A DNA stretch of 64,000 nt from Streptomyces seoulensis (GTDB lineage Bacteria; Actinomycetota; Actinomycetes; Streptomycetales; Streptomycetaceae): NCBI RefSeq assembly GCF_004328625.1, contig NZ_CP032229.1:3224001-3288000 (forward strand), written 5' to 3'. Positions 52,660-61,120 of the stretch are shown here, piece after piece. The notes under the pieces were generated by a model that saw only the letters and a program-made list of their open reading frames with translations, was not told where the DNA came from and did no database searches. The position numbers and the translations under genes were made by a program. Position 1 is the first letter of the stretch. Each line of letters starts with the position of its first letter.

Positions 52660-54708
52660 GTGTGGGCATACGCCGAAGGCACCGAGTGGGCGTCCGCAGC
52701 GGGGCGTTGCGGACCGGACGGGCTGATCGGACGGGGCGCGGAGACGCAGTCCCTCCGGGAGGGGCTGGCCCGGAACCGGCTGGTGACGGTGACGGGGGCA
52801 GCGGGGGTGGGGAAGAGCGCGCTGGCCGCCGTCGGGGCGAGTGCGGGTTCGGACGGCGTGTGCCCCTGGGCCCGGGTGATCTACGTGCGGTGCCCCGGCG
52901 GTGGCGGGCCCGTGGCCGTGGGGGCGCTCGCCGCCCGGGTGGCGGAGGCGGTGCTGGGGCCGCGGAGTACGGGCACGGGTGGGCGGCGGACGGTCGGCGC
53001 GGGAGCCGTACCGGACGCGCGGGGTACCCGTGCCAAGGCCCGGCCCGCCCTCGCCGACCTGGTCGCGGCGCTGCGGGGTACGGCCGGGCGGCGGCCCGTA
53101 CTGCTGCTGCTCGACGACGCCGACGCGGTGCGCACCGAGTGCGCGGGGCTGGTGCAACGGCTGCTGATGGACGTACCCGGTGTACGGGTGCTGGTGACCT
53201 GCCGCCAGGCGCTCGGACTCGGGGAGGAACAGGTGCTGCGGCTGGCCCCGCTGGCCCCGGACGCGGCGGTGGAGCTGTTCCTCGCGCGGGCCCGTGACAC
53301 CGCTCCGGGTTTTTGCGCGGAGGGAGCGGCGTCGGCGGCCGTGGCCCGGATCTGCCGGGTCCTGGAGGGCGTACCCCTCGCCGTGGAGCTGGCCGCCGGT
53401 CAGCTGGACGCCGAGCCCTCCTCCTGGGCGCTGGCCGACCGGCTGGAGCAGGGCCAGTGCTGGCTGGCCGCCCCCGGCCCGGCGCTGCGGCGGCACCGCT
53501 CGCTGCGGTCGGCGGTCGGCGCGGCGTATCTGCTGTGCGAGCGGCCGGAGCGGGCGGTGTGGAGCCGGAGCAGCGTCTTCCGGGGTGCGTTCACCGAGCC
53601 GACGGCGGCCTATCTGTGCGCGGGCGCGGGCGTCGCCCCGCAACAGGTCTCCACCTGCCTCGCCCGGCTGGCCGCCGCCGGAGTGCTGGAGACCCTGGAC
53701 GAACCGGGTGGCCTGCGCCCGCCCCGCTACCGCATGACCCGTGCCGCCCGCGACTTCGGCGCCGAACGCCTGCGCGCGGCCGGTGAGTTCGAGGTCGCCG
53801 TGGAACGCCATGTGCTGCACCACCGCCGCCTCGCGGAGGTCGCCGAGCACCTGTGGCACGCGGGCGACCAGTGCCAGGCGGCCCGACTGGTCCGGGACAA
53901 CGCGGCCGACCTGACGGCGCTGGTGGAGTACGCGTCCCGCCCCGAGGCCCCGGCCGCACAGGTCACGGCGGCGCTGGCCACGGTGGCCGACCTGTGGTTC
54001 TGGTGGACGGTGCACGACCACGCGGAGGAGGGCCGCGCCCATCTGGCCCGGCTGCTGCCCCGCGCGAGCGCCGAAGACCACCTCACCGCCCGCGCCCGCT
54101 GGCTCGCCGCCTGGCTGCACGCCCCCGGCGACCCGGTCACCGCCCGCGCCCTGCTCGGCCAGGTCTGGCCGGTGGCGGTCCTCGCCGGTGACGACGCGCT
54201 GATCGGCTGGGTCGCCCACGTCCAGGGCGTCCTGGCATGGGAGCGCGGCGACGCGCGTACCGCGGCTGAGTGCTTCCGGCAGGCCGCCGACACCGTCCCG
54301 CTGTTCGCCCCCGGCGGCCCGGCCCCCGCCGTGAGCCTCGCGGCACTGGCTGTGGCCCAGGCCCCCACCGCACCGGGCGCGGCGGGCCGCAGCGCGCGCC
54401 GGGCGCTGGCCTCCCCCGGCGTACGCGACGACGCCTGGGCGACGGCGCTGGCCCGCTACGCCCGCGCCTACACCGACCACCACCAGGGCCACACCGCCCG
54501 CGCCTGGCACCGCGCCCACCGCACCCTGGCCACACTGGACGCCCGCGTCCCCCTGTCGGGCACCCAGGACTCCCCCGACATCCCCTCCGTACGCGCCTCC
54601 CTGCACCGCCTGTTGGCCGACATCGAGTCGCCCCGCGCCCCGCGCGCCACGGTGCCGGCCCCGCGGACGGACACGCCGGTGCCGAGCAGGACGTCCAGCC
54701 GTAAATGA
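52660..54708 (+). CDS. STAND-type ATPase regulator without DNA-binding domain
   Basis: 682-aa protein with an NB-ARC-like ATPase core: Walker A TGAAGVGKSAL near residue 45, Walker B LLLLDDADAV near 147-156, and the later LEGVPLAVELAAGQ near 237-250. An arm region and degenerate TPR-like helices follow (about 390-650). AfsR/SARP-type regulators have an N-terminal winged helix and LuxR-types a C-terminal HTH; neither is visible. It may signal by protein interaction. The start is uncertain. I chose GTG 52660, with CGGAG 10 nt upstream; the frame runs to 52447. Confidence 0.78.
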   Translation: MWAYAEGTEWASAAGRCGPDGLIGRGAETQSLREGLARNRLVTVTGAAGVGKSALAAVGASAGSDGVCPWARVIYVRCPGGGGPVAVGALAARVAEAVLGPRSTGTGGRRTVGAGAVPDARGTRAKARPALADLVAALRGTAGRRPVLLLLDDADAVRTECAGLVQRLLMDVPGVRVLVTCRQALGLGEEQVLRLAPLAPDAAVELFLARARDTAPGFCAEGAASAAVARICRVLEGVPLAVELAAGQLDAEPSSWALADRLEQGQCWLAAPGPALRRHRSLRSAVGAAYLLCERPERAVWSRSSVFRGAFTEPTAAYLCAGAGVAPQQVSTCLARLAAAGVLETLDEPGGLRPPRYRMTRAARDFGAERLRAAGEFEVAVERHVLHHRRLAEVAEHLWHAGDQCQAARLVRDNAADLTALVEYASRPEAPAAQVTAALATVADLWFWWTVHDHAEEGRAHLARLLPRASAEDHLTARARWLAAWLHAPGDPVTARALLGQVWPVAVLAGDDALIGWVAHVQGVLAWERGDARTAAECFRQAADTVPLFAPGGPAPAVSLAALAVAQAPTAPGAAGRSARRALASPGVRDDAWATALARYARAYTDHHQGHTARAWHRAHRTLATLDARVPLSGTQDSPDIPSVRASLHRLLADIESPRAPRATVPAPRTDTPVPSRTSSRK

Positions 54709-54723
54709 GGGGGCGATCGGGTG

Positions 54724-54737
54724 GTTTCACGTGAAAC
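54724..54737. promoter_or_regulatory. parS: Perfect parS core site
   Basis: GTTTCACGTGAAAC, the exact 14-bp palindromic ParB-binding core known from Streptomyces, flanked by G on the left and A on the right (a one-base departure from the longer 16-bp form). It lies between two convergent genes, away from promoters, where segregation sites are tolerated. parS sites cluster near oriC in this genus. Confidence 0.88.
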
Positions 54738-54752
54738 ACGAAGGCGGCCGGG

Positions 54753-55514
54753 TCAGCCCTTGAGAGCCGTGGGCCGCCAGCGCCAGCCCGCCGTGTGCAG
54801 CGCCTCCGCCCGCTGGACGGCGATCTGGACCCGGAGCCTTGCCTCGGCACGGTCACGGAAGGCCGCGGACGCGGTGTGCTGGGTGGGGTGCTTGCGGTAG
54901 AGCGTGCCGGGCTCTCCCTGCATCCAGCCGGGGCTGACCGCCTCGCAGCTCAGCAGCAGCGCCCCGTCCTCGAAGGCGGGCAGCGCGGGCCAGCCGCCCA
55001 GCAGCCGGACCAGCTCGGTGTGCACGGTCTGCGTGGTCCCGACCACCGGCATCGCCCCGCGCGCGGCGCCGTCCAACAGGGTCCGGGCGGGCAGCGGACC
55101 GGGCTCGGGGTCGTAGGGGCCGGGTTCGAGCCGCCCGTCGGGGTGCAGGTCGAGACAGGGCGAGACGGTCCAGCCGTAGCCCGGGTTCGCGGTCAGCACC
55201 TCGATGTCACGGGCGAGTGTGCCGGCGTCGGGCAGCAGATCATCGGCGTCCACACACCGCAGCAGCGCCCCGGTGACCCGGGCCAGCCCGAGCGTCCGAG
55301 CCCGCGCGGCCCCACCGTGCCGTCCGCCCCCGGTGGAGATCCACCCCTCCTCCGGCAACACCCCCGCTGGCCGCCCCGACTCCCCGTCCTCCTGCACCAC
55401 CCACTGAAGCCCCCACCCCCCGGGCAACCGCTGTGCGCGCAACGAGTCGTACAACTCCCGCAGATACCCGTGCCCACCGTCGTGAACGGGCGTCAGGACA
55501 CTGAGCGTTGGCAT
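54753..55514 (-). CDS. Family 2 glycosyltransferase
   Basis: 253-aa GT-A-fold glycosyltransferase. The nucleotide-sugar region begins SVLTPVHDG (about residues 4-12). ALLRCVDADDLLPDAG (about 83-98) has the DxD-like metal motif. No membrane helix. The acceptor is unknown. I used ATG 55514, with GGGGAGCG about 9 nt upstream; a TTG at 55538 is possible. Convergent with the STAND gene. Confidence 0.83.
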   Translation of the reverse strand: MPTLSVLTPVHDGGHGYLRELYDSLRAQRLPGGWGLQWVVQEDGESGRPAGVLPEEGWISTGGGRHGGAARARTLGLARVTGALLRCVDADDLLPDAGTLARDIEVLTANPGYGWTVSPCLDLHPDGRLEPGPYDPEPGPLPARTLLDGAARGAMPVVGTTQTVHTELVRLLGGWPALPAFEDGALLLSCEAVSPGWMQGEPGTLYRKHPTQHTASAAFRDRAEARLRVQIAVQRAEALHTAGWRWRPTALKG

Positions 55515-55780
55515 ACCGAACGCGCTCCCCTTCGACAACCGGGGTCGTGCCCCGAAGTTTTGTCACCCTAACGGGGACCCGGCCGCGCGGGCCCGCTCCG
55601 TAAAAGGCTCCCCAAACTCCCTTTCCCCGCACCACTTCTTCCGTCCGGACCGGCGCGGTTATGCCCGGTGCGTATTAACGTTCTCGGGCACTGAGTGCGC
55701 GACGCGTCGCACGGTGTCATCGGCGCAGGTCGGTGCCGGGGGGAGGCGCGTCCGCGGGGCACTACTTGGGGGGCTGGATC

Positions 55781-57715
55781 ATGCAGGAGTTGGCCAAGGG
55801 AGCCAATGCGGCACTGGCGGCGCTGAGCGAGAGCGTCGATTCCGTGGTGGTCGGCCTGAATTGGTCGAGCCCCACGGGGGAGGGCGACGCGGACGTCTCC
55901 GTACTGCTGCTGAATTCCGACGGCAAGGTACGCAGCGACGCCGACTTCTACTTCTACAACAACCCCGTCGCGCCGGACGGCAGCGTGCAGTTGCTGGGCA
56001 AGACGCCCACGGGGGACGGCAGCCAGGACCGCATCGGCTTCGACCTGACCGCGATCCCGGCCGAGGTCACCCGGATCGTGGTGGCGGCGAGCCGGTACGA
56101 GGGCGCGCACTTCGGGGAGCTGGAGAACCTGCGCCTCACGCTGGCGGACGGGGTCGGCACGGAGCTGGTCGGCTTCACGATCACCGACACGGGCCCGATG
56201 AGCGCGTTCATCTTCGGCGAGCTGTACCGGCGGGACGGGGCGTGGAAGTTCCGCGCGGTCGGCCAGGGCTACGGCTCCGGACTCGCGGGCCTCGCCACCG
56301 ATTTCGGCGTGGACATCGACGACGCGGCCGAGGAGGAGTCGCCGGCCCCGGTCGAGCAGGCCGCGCCGGAGGAGCCCGTACGGGCGCAGGTCCCCGCACC
56401 CCGGACCGCCGTGGCCGCGAAGACGCCCGCCCGGCCCCGTACCGCGAAGAAGAAGGTCACGCTGCCGAAGGCGCCCCGGCGGTCGCTGGCGGACAACGAC
56501 TCCTGGCGCCAGGCCCGGCTGTTCCCGGTGTCCGCGCTCAAGAGCGACCGGGACCGGGAGGCGCGGGCGACCTCGGTGCTGCTGTCGGTGATGGCGCAGA
56601 TCCCGGAGTTCGGCCGCCGGCTCACTGCGGCCTTCGGCGCGCCGGCCGGGCGGATGGAGACCTTCACCGAGGTCGCGCTGCCGTACGGCGACACCCCGCG
56701 CCGCCCGGACGGGGTGATCCGGGTCGAGCGCGCGGGCAAGCTGTGGACGGCGCTGGTCGAGACGAAGACCAACGGCAACGCGCTCAAGGGCGAGCAGGTC
56801 CAGGCGTACATGGACATCGCCGCGCGCCGGGGCTACGAGGCGGTCATCACACTGACCAACGACGTCGAGCTGGAGGGCAGCCCGCTGGTCGACGTCAAGG
56901 TCGACGGGCGGCGCAAGCACAAGGTGGCGCTGCGGCACCTGTCCTGGGCCGAGGTCGCGCACCAGGCGCAGATGCTGATCCAGCACGAGGGTGTGAACGA
57001 CGCCGCGCACGCCTGGCTGCTCCGCGAACTGCTGCACTACCTCCAGCACGAGAACTCCGGCTGCCACGGCTTCCAGAACATGGGCGCGGCCTGGGTCCCG
57101 GTGCGCAACGGCATCGACGACGAGACCCTCTGCCAGGGCGACCCGCGCGCGCTGGAGGTGGTGGAGAGCTGGGAGCGCCTGGTCCGCCAGGTCTGCCTGC
57201 GCCTGGGCGGCGAGCTCGGCCACAAGGTGCTGCCCGTCCAGCGCTCCCGCCGGGGCACCGATCCGGCGGCACGGCGCGCCCAGCTCGCCGACCGGCTCTG
57301 CGCGGACGGCCGCCTCGGCGCCGAGCTGCGCATCGAGGGCACGCCGGGCGTCCTGGCCCTCACCGCCGATCTGCGCACGGGCCGTCTGCGCACCTCGATC
57401 GAGATCCCGGCGCCCACCCAGGGCTACCCCCTGAGCTGGGCCAAACGCCTCATCCGCCGCCTGGCCGAGGCGCCCGCCGACCTGCACGTCGAGACCCTCG
57501 TCGAGGGCGGCGCCGGCCCCCGCAGCACCCTGGAACGCCTCCGCCCCGAACCCGGCAACATGCTCCCCACCACCAACACCCCGGTCCTCGGCTTCCGCCT
57601 CTCCCTCCTCAAAACCATGGGCAGCACCCGGGGCAACGCCGAGTCCAGCTTCATCCGCAGCGTGGACGAGGCGGTCCATCGGTTCCACCGGTCGGTGGTG
57701 GCGTACTTGGAGTGA
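55781..57715 (+). CDS. TerD domain fused to PD-(D/E)XK nuclease-like domain
   Basis: 644-aa protein. The N-terminal TerD domain (about residues 20-175) has GLNWSSP, the calcium-binding DADVSVLLLNSDGKV and DADFYFYNN motifs of the tellurium-resistance/stress family. A charged linker with Ala/Pro/Lys runs about 180-245. The C-terminal part (about 245-644) has the nuclease pattern PDG (Asp310), LVETKT (Glu327, Lys329) and GEQVQAY (Gln341). It then continues as helical and beta segments of unknown family. The gene is alone and preceded by a 266-bp leader. A stress-linked nucleic-acid function is plausible. ATG 55781 begins MQELAKGAN; the frame runs further upstream without homology. Confidence 0.8.
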   Translation: MQELAKGANAALAALSESVDSVVVGLNWSSPTGEGDADVSVLLLNSDGKVRSDADFYFYNNPVAPDGSVQLLGKTPTGDGSQDRIGFDLTAIPAEVTRIVVAASRYEGAHFGELENLRLTLADGVGTELVGFTITDTGPMSAFIFGELYRRDGAWKFRAVGQGYGSGLAGLATDFGVDIDDAAEEESPAPVEQAAPEEPVRAQVPAPRTAVAAKTPARPRTAKKKVTLPKAPRRSLADNDSWRQARLFPVSALKSDRDREARATSVLLSVMAQIPEFGRRLTAAFGAPAGRMETFTEVALPYGDTPRRPDGVIRVERAGKLWTALVETKTNGNALKGEQVQAYMDIAARRGYEAVITLTNDVELEGSPLVDVKVDGRRKHKVALRHLSWAEVAHQAQMLIQHEGVNDAAHAWLLRELLHYLQHENSGCHGFQNMGAAWVPVRNGIDDETLCQGDPRALEVVESWERLVRQVCLRLGGELGHKVLPVQRSRRGTDPAARRAQLADRLCADGRLGAELRIEGTPGVLALTADLRTGRLRTSIEIPAPTQGYPLSWAKRLIRRLAEAPADLHVETLVEGGAGPRSTLERLRPEPGNMLPTTNTPVLGFRLSLLKTMGSTRGNAESSFIRSVDEAVHRFHRSVVAYLE

Positions 57716-57754
57716 GACGGCTCCGGACGTGGAGTGCGGTGGCTCCGGACGGCG

Positions 57755-58645
57755 TCACGCCGTCTCGAAATGCCGCACCACCGCCCCCACCACCGCCCGA
57801 GCCGCCCGACTCGGCTGCCTGCGGCGGTGCTGGGCCAGGTGGATCGGTACGTCCGGCAGCGGAGGCCCCGGCACCAGGGTGAGGCGGCCCTCCGCCAGGG
57901 CGCGGGCGGCGTTCGCGTGGGGGAGGACGGTCAGGCCGAGGCCCGCGGTGACGCAGGAGCGGGCCGCCTCGATGCTGCCGAAGCGGGTCATGCGGGGGTG
58001 GGCGCCGGGGACCGCCAGGAGCTGGCCGGCGAGCCAGTCGCTGTACGAGCAGCCCTGTTCGTGGAGGAAGAAGTCCTCCTTGGCCAGCTCCTCCCAGGTC
58101 GCCGGGTGGGTGCGGTCCGCCAGACGGTGGCCCGGGGCGCACAGCAAATCCAGCGGCTGGGCGGCGACGCGTTCCGCGCGGATGTCCGCGTGGTCGACGC
58201 GGTCCTCCAGCAGCAGGGCGACGTCCAGTTGCCCGGAGCGCAGGCCGGTCAGGGCGGCGGCGGTGCCACGGGGTTCGAGCTGGACCTCCACCTCGGGGTG
58301 GAGTTCGCGCAACGCGGCGACGATCAACGGCAGATGGGCCGAGCACAGGGTCTCGCCCGCGCCCACCACCACCGTCCCGCTGACGGGCCCCTCCTCGGCG
58401 GCGGCCGCGAACAGCCGGGACTCCGCCTCCAGCACCTCCTCGGCCGGGCCGAGCAGCCGCCGCCCGTCCTCGGTGAGCAGCGCCCCCCTGGCCAGCCGGT
58501 CGAACAGCCGCGTGCCGAGCGCCTTCTCCAACGCCTTGATCTGCACGGTCACCGTGGACTGGGCGAGCCGCAGCTCGGTCGCGGCGGCGGTGAAGCTGCC
58601 CGTTCTGGCCAGCACGGCGAAGGTCTGGAGGAGCCGGGTTTCCAT
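57755..58645 (-). CDS. LysR-family transcriptional regulator
   Basis: 296-aa activator/repressor. The N-terminal winged HTH (about residues 1-60) includes GSFTAAATELRLAQSTVTVQIKALEKALGTRLFDR. A two-lobed effector domain follows (about 90-290), with SGTVVVGAGETLCSAHLP near the first strand. Divergent from phzF-like, and likely acts on the shared region at 58646-58749. Confidence 0.92.
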   Translation of the reverse strand: METRLLQTFAVLARTGSFTAAATELRLAQSTVTVQIKALEKALGTRLFDRLARGALLTEDGRRLLGPAEEVLEAESRLFAAAAEEGPVSGTVVVGAGETLCSAHLPLIVAALRELHPEVEVQLEPRGTAAALTGLRSGQLDVALLLEDRVDHADIRAERVAAQPLDLLCAPGHRLADRTHPATWEELAKEDFFLHEQGCSYSDWLAGQLLAVPGAHPRMTRFGSIEAARSCVTAGLGLTVLPHANAARALAEGRLTLVPGPPLPDVPIHLAQHRRRQPSRAARAVVGAVVRHFETA

Positions 58646-58749
58646 GCCGGAAGGCTAACCAGCCCTCGCGCAAGCCATCGGGCATGCCGATGGCTCGTAT
58701 GAAAAACTATCGTTGGTGTTGATGCCCCCAGGGGCGCCAGCATGAGGGC
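58646..58749. promoter_or_regulatory. Divergent LysR/PhzF control region with dyad
   Basis: Contains perfect 8-base arms GCCATCGG (58674-58681) and CCGATGGC (58687-58694) around GCATG. Within them sits ATC-N9-GAT, the classic LysR-box spacing. A nearby AT-rich stretch (ATGAAAAACTATC) may hold the -10 region for the right-hand gene. Confidence 0.6.
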
Positions 58750-59622
58750 ATGGCTCACACCACGGCACCCGAAGTCCTGCGCTACGCGGCGTTCACCCCC
58801 GACCCCCAGGGGGGAAACCCCGCAGGGGTCGTCCTCGACGCGATCGGCCTCGGCGAGCAGGAGATGCTCGCCCTCGCGGCCGAGGTCGGCTACTCCGAGA
58901 CCGCCTTCGTCACCGAACGGGACGACGACCGGCGCCGGTTCACGCTCCGCTACTTCAGCCCCCTCGCCGAGGTCGCCTTCTGCGGCCACGCCACGGTCGC
59001 CACCTCGGTGGCCCTCGCCGAGCGCGTCGGCACCGGCGCACTCCTCTTCGACACCCCCGCGGGGGAGATCAAGGTCGAGACGAGCGCCGGACAGGACGGC
59101 ACCGTACGGGCGACCCTCACCAGCGTCCCCACCCGCTCCCGCCCGGCCGCCCCCGCCGAACTGGCCGCCGCCCTCGCCGCCCTGCGCTGGGACGCCGCCG
59201 ACCTGGACCCGGCCTTGCCCCCGCACGTGGCCTTCGCCGGCAACGACCACCTGATCCTCGCCGCCGCCTCCCGCGCCCGACTGGCCGACCTGGACTACGA
59301 CTTCGACGCCCTCACCACCGTCATGCGCACCCACGGGTGGACGACCGTCCACCTCGTCTGGCGGGAGAACGACAACAGTTACCACGCCCGCGACCCCTTC
59401 CCCGTCGGCGGAGTCGTCGAGGACCCGGCGACCGGCGCGGCGGCAGCGGCGTTCGGCGGCTATATGCGCACCGTCGGCCTGGTGACCGCGCCGAGCACGG
59501 TCACCGTCCGCCAGGGCGAGGACATGGGCCGCCCGAGCGATCTCACCGTCGAGGTCGACCCGTACGAGACTCCCGTGCGGGTCACGGGCCAGGCCGTACC
59601 GATTGCCGCGCCGGCCTCCTGA
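58750..59622 (+). CDS. PhzF-family isomerase/epimerase
   Basis: 290-aa DAP-epimerase-fold protein. The motifs GGNPAGV (about 18-24), YSETAFV with the catalytic Glu (about 47-53), CGHATVAT (about 78-85) and the late EDPATGAAAAAFGGYM (about 222-237) are all present. The family includes the phenazine enzyme PhzF, but no other phenazine gene is here. The actual reaction is likely a different isomerisation. Probably regulated by the divergent LysR. Confidence 0.9.
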   Translation: MAHTTAPEVLRYAAFTPDPQGGNPAGVVLDAIGLGEQEMLALAAEVGYSETAFVTERDDDRRRFTLRYFSPLAEVAFCGHATVATSVALAERVGTGALLFDTPAGEIKVETSAGQDGTVRATLTSVPTRSRPAAPAELAAALAALRWDAADLDPALPPHVAFAGNDHLILAAASRARLADLDYDFDALTTVMRTHGWTTVHLVWRENDNSYHARDPFPVGGVVEDPATGAAAAAFGGYMRTVGLVTAPSTVTVRQGEDMGRPSDLTVEVDPYETPVRVTGQAVPIAAPAS

Positions 59623-59780
59623 GCCCCGCCCGTCTCACCCGGAAATGATCAGCAATGCCCCATCTGTGTGCGGAACCGCGGTAGTTCGCGTAGAGATTTC
59701 GAAACTTTTTGGGCAACCCTTCTTCCCTCCTGTGGGTCAGCTATGCGGAAACGTTGATCCCTGCTGCCCAGAGGTTCCTG

Positions 59781-60818
59781 ATGAAGCTGCGTCGTTCCCT
59801 GGCCCTCGCTGCCGCGACGGCCGTCCTTTCTCCGGTCGTGCTCATGACGGCGTCGGTGGCGCAGGCGGAGGAGAACCCCTCGTCGCCCACCTCCTCCGAG
59901 TCCGCCTCGACCGAGCCCGAGGGGAACGTCACCTCCACTCCGGCCGGTGGGACCTCCACCTCGGCCGAAGCGGAGACCTCCACCCCGCCCGCCGAGAACT
60001 CCACCTCGGCCGCGCCCAGCAAGGACACCACCTCCCCCTCGGCGTCCACCTCCGTCTCCACCTCGCCGAGCGCTTCCGCCTCCGCGTCGGCGTCCGCGTC
60101 CACCGGCCCGGAGGACTGCGACGAGACCGACCCGAAGCTCGACAAGGAGCTGAGCACCAGCCTCACCGGCCTGCCGTCGAAGGTCGTCGCGGGCAGCGGG
60201 TTCCACGGCTTCAAGCTCAACGTGAAGAACTCGGGCACCCACTCCTACAAGCGGGTCGACCTCGGTGTCTTCGCCGCGGCGATCAGCGACGACGACTACG
60301 ACGCCACCCAGTACCTCACCCTCCAGTACCAGGACCCGTCCACCGGCAAGTGGAACGACATCTCCGTGGACGAGGACGACGAGGCCGCCGGCTACCTCGG
60401 CTACACCGACGTGAAGGCCAAGGAGTCGTTCTCCATCGACCTGCGCCTGTCGGTGGACAAGAAGGCCCCCGCCGGGTTCGGCTTCGCCATCAACATCGGC
60501 ATGTACGCGGACGACCAGGGCAACTGCGTCACCGCCTCGGGCAGCGACTTCTACGACTTCGACATCCTCGCCGCCGGCACCACGCCCGGCCCGGTGGACG
60601 ACTCCACCCCCAAGCCGCAGGGCGGCAGCAAGCCCCTGCCCACCACCAAGCCCGCCGGCAACACCCAGGTCGTCCCGCAGGGCCACCTCGCCGAGACCGG
60701 CTCCAGCTCGGCCCTCCCGGCGATAGCCCTGGCCGGCGGCGCGGCCGTCGCGCTCGGCCTCGGCGCGGTCTTCGTCGTCCGCCGCCGTCGCAACGAGGGC
60801 GGGAACGTCGCGGTCTGA
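59781..60818 (+). CDS. Sortase-anchored LAETG surface protein
   Basis: 345-aa cell-wall protein. The Sec signal peptide (about residues 1-29) is followed by a Ser/Thr/Pro/Ala-rich low-complexity stretch (about 31-108, with a run of SASASA). A folded domain (about 112-270) contains a possible disulphide pair (EDCDET and GNCVTA). A Pro-rich linker leads to the sorting signal LAETG (about 306-310), a hydrophobic helix and RRRR tail. LAxTG is the class E sortase motif of streptomycetes. ATG 59781 has GAGGT 6 nt upstream. Function unknown; surface display is likely. Confidence 0.9.
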   Translation: MKLRRSLALAAATAVLSPVVLMTASVAQAEENPSSPTSSESASTEPEGNVTSTPAGGTSTSAEAETSTPPAENSTSAAPSKDTTSPSASTSVSTSPSASASASASASTGPEDCDETDPKLDKELSTSLTGLPSKVVAGSGFHGFKLNVKNSGTHSYKRVDLGVFAAAISDDDYDATQYLTLQYQDPSTGKWNDISVDEDDEAAGYLGYTDVKAKESFSIDLRLSVDKKAPAGFGFAINIGMYADDQGNCVTASGSDFYDFDILAAGTTPGPVDDSTPKPQGGSKPLPTTKPAGNTQVVPQGHLAETGSSSALPAIALAGGAAVALGLGAVFVVRRRRNEGGNVAV

Positions 60819-61120
60819 TCCCAGGCCCCTGAACACCCGCACCCCGTCGAACAGGCCCGGACGAACCCCGTCCGGGCCTGTTCGCATAGCCGTCTCGCGT
60901 GTCCGTAAAGACATCCCGCGCCCGTTTGGTGATCGATTTGTGTCCCCAGGGGGCGCTTTTCCATGCCACCTTTGATTGGCTTCCGGGTGGTGTGGTGTTG
61001 TCGCACCCGACATACCGACTCCGCTCCGGTGTCACCACGTTGGGTACGGCTTCACCATTTCCGCGACCAAATCGACCTGAATACACAAGAACCCGGCAAA
61101 ACGAATAGAGAACGAGGCGC
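60819..61120. other. 302-bp intergenic region before the PAP2 gene
   Basis: It holds the terminator at 60848-60884 and, beyond it, an AT-rich segment (ATACACAAGAAC..., ACGAATAGAGAACGAGG) that likely contains the promoter of the PAP2 gene. I see no gene. Confidence 0.5.
60848..60884 (+). terminator. Terminator after the LAETG protein gene
   Basis: Perfect 16-base stem (60848-60863 with 60869-60884) and AACCC loop, 29 nt after the stop codon. Confidence 0.85.

Noticed and set aside
58800..58840. Short dyad GGGGAAACCCC in the PhzF gene as an operator
   Set aside because: It encodes the conserved GGNPAGV motif of the family, so protein constraint explains it.
59672..59693. GGAAC as an ECF sigma-factor -35 before the LAETG gene
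   Set aside because: No matching -10 at the expected distance, so the motif is probably chance.
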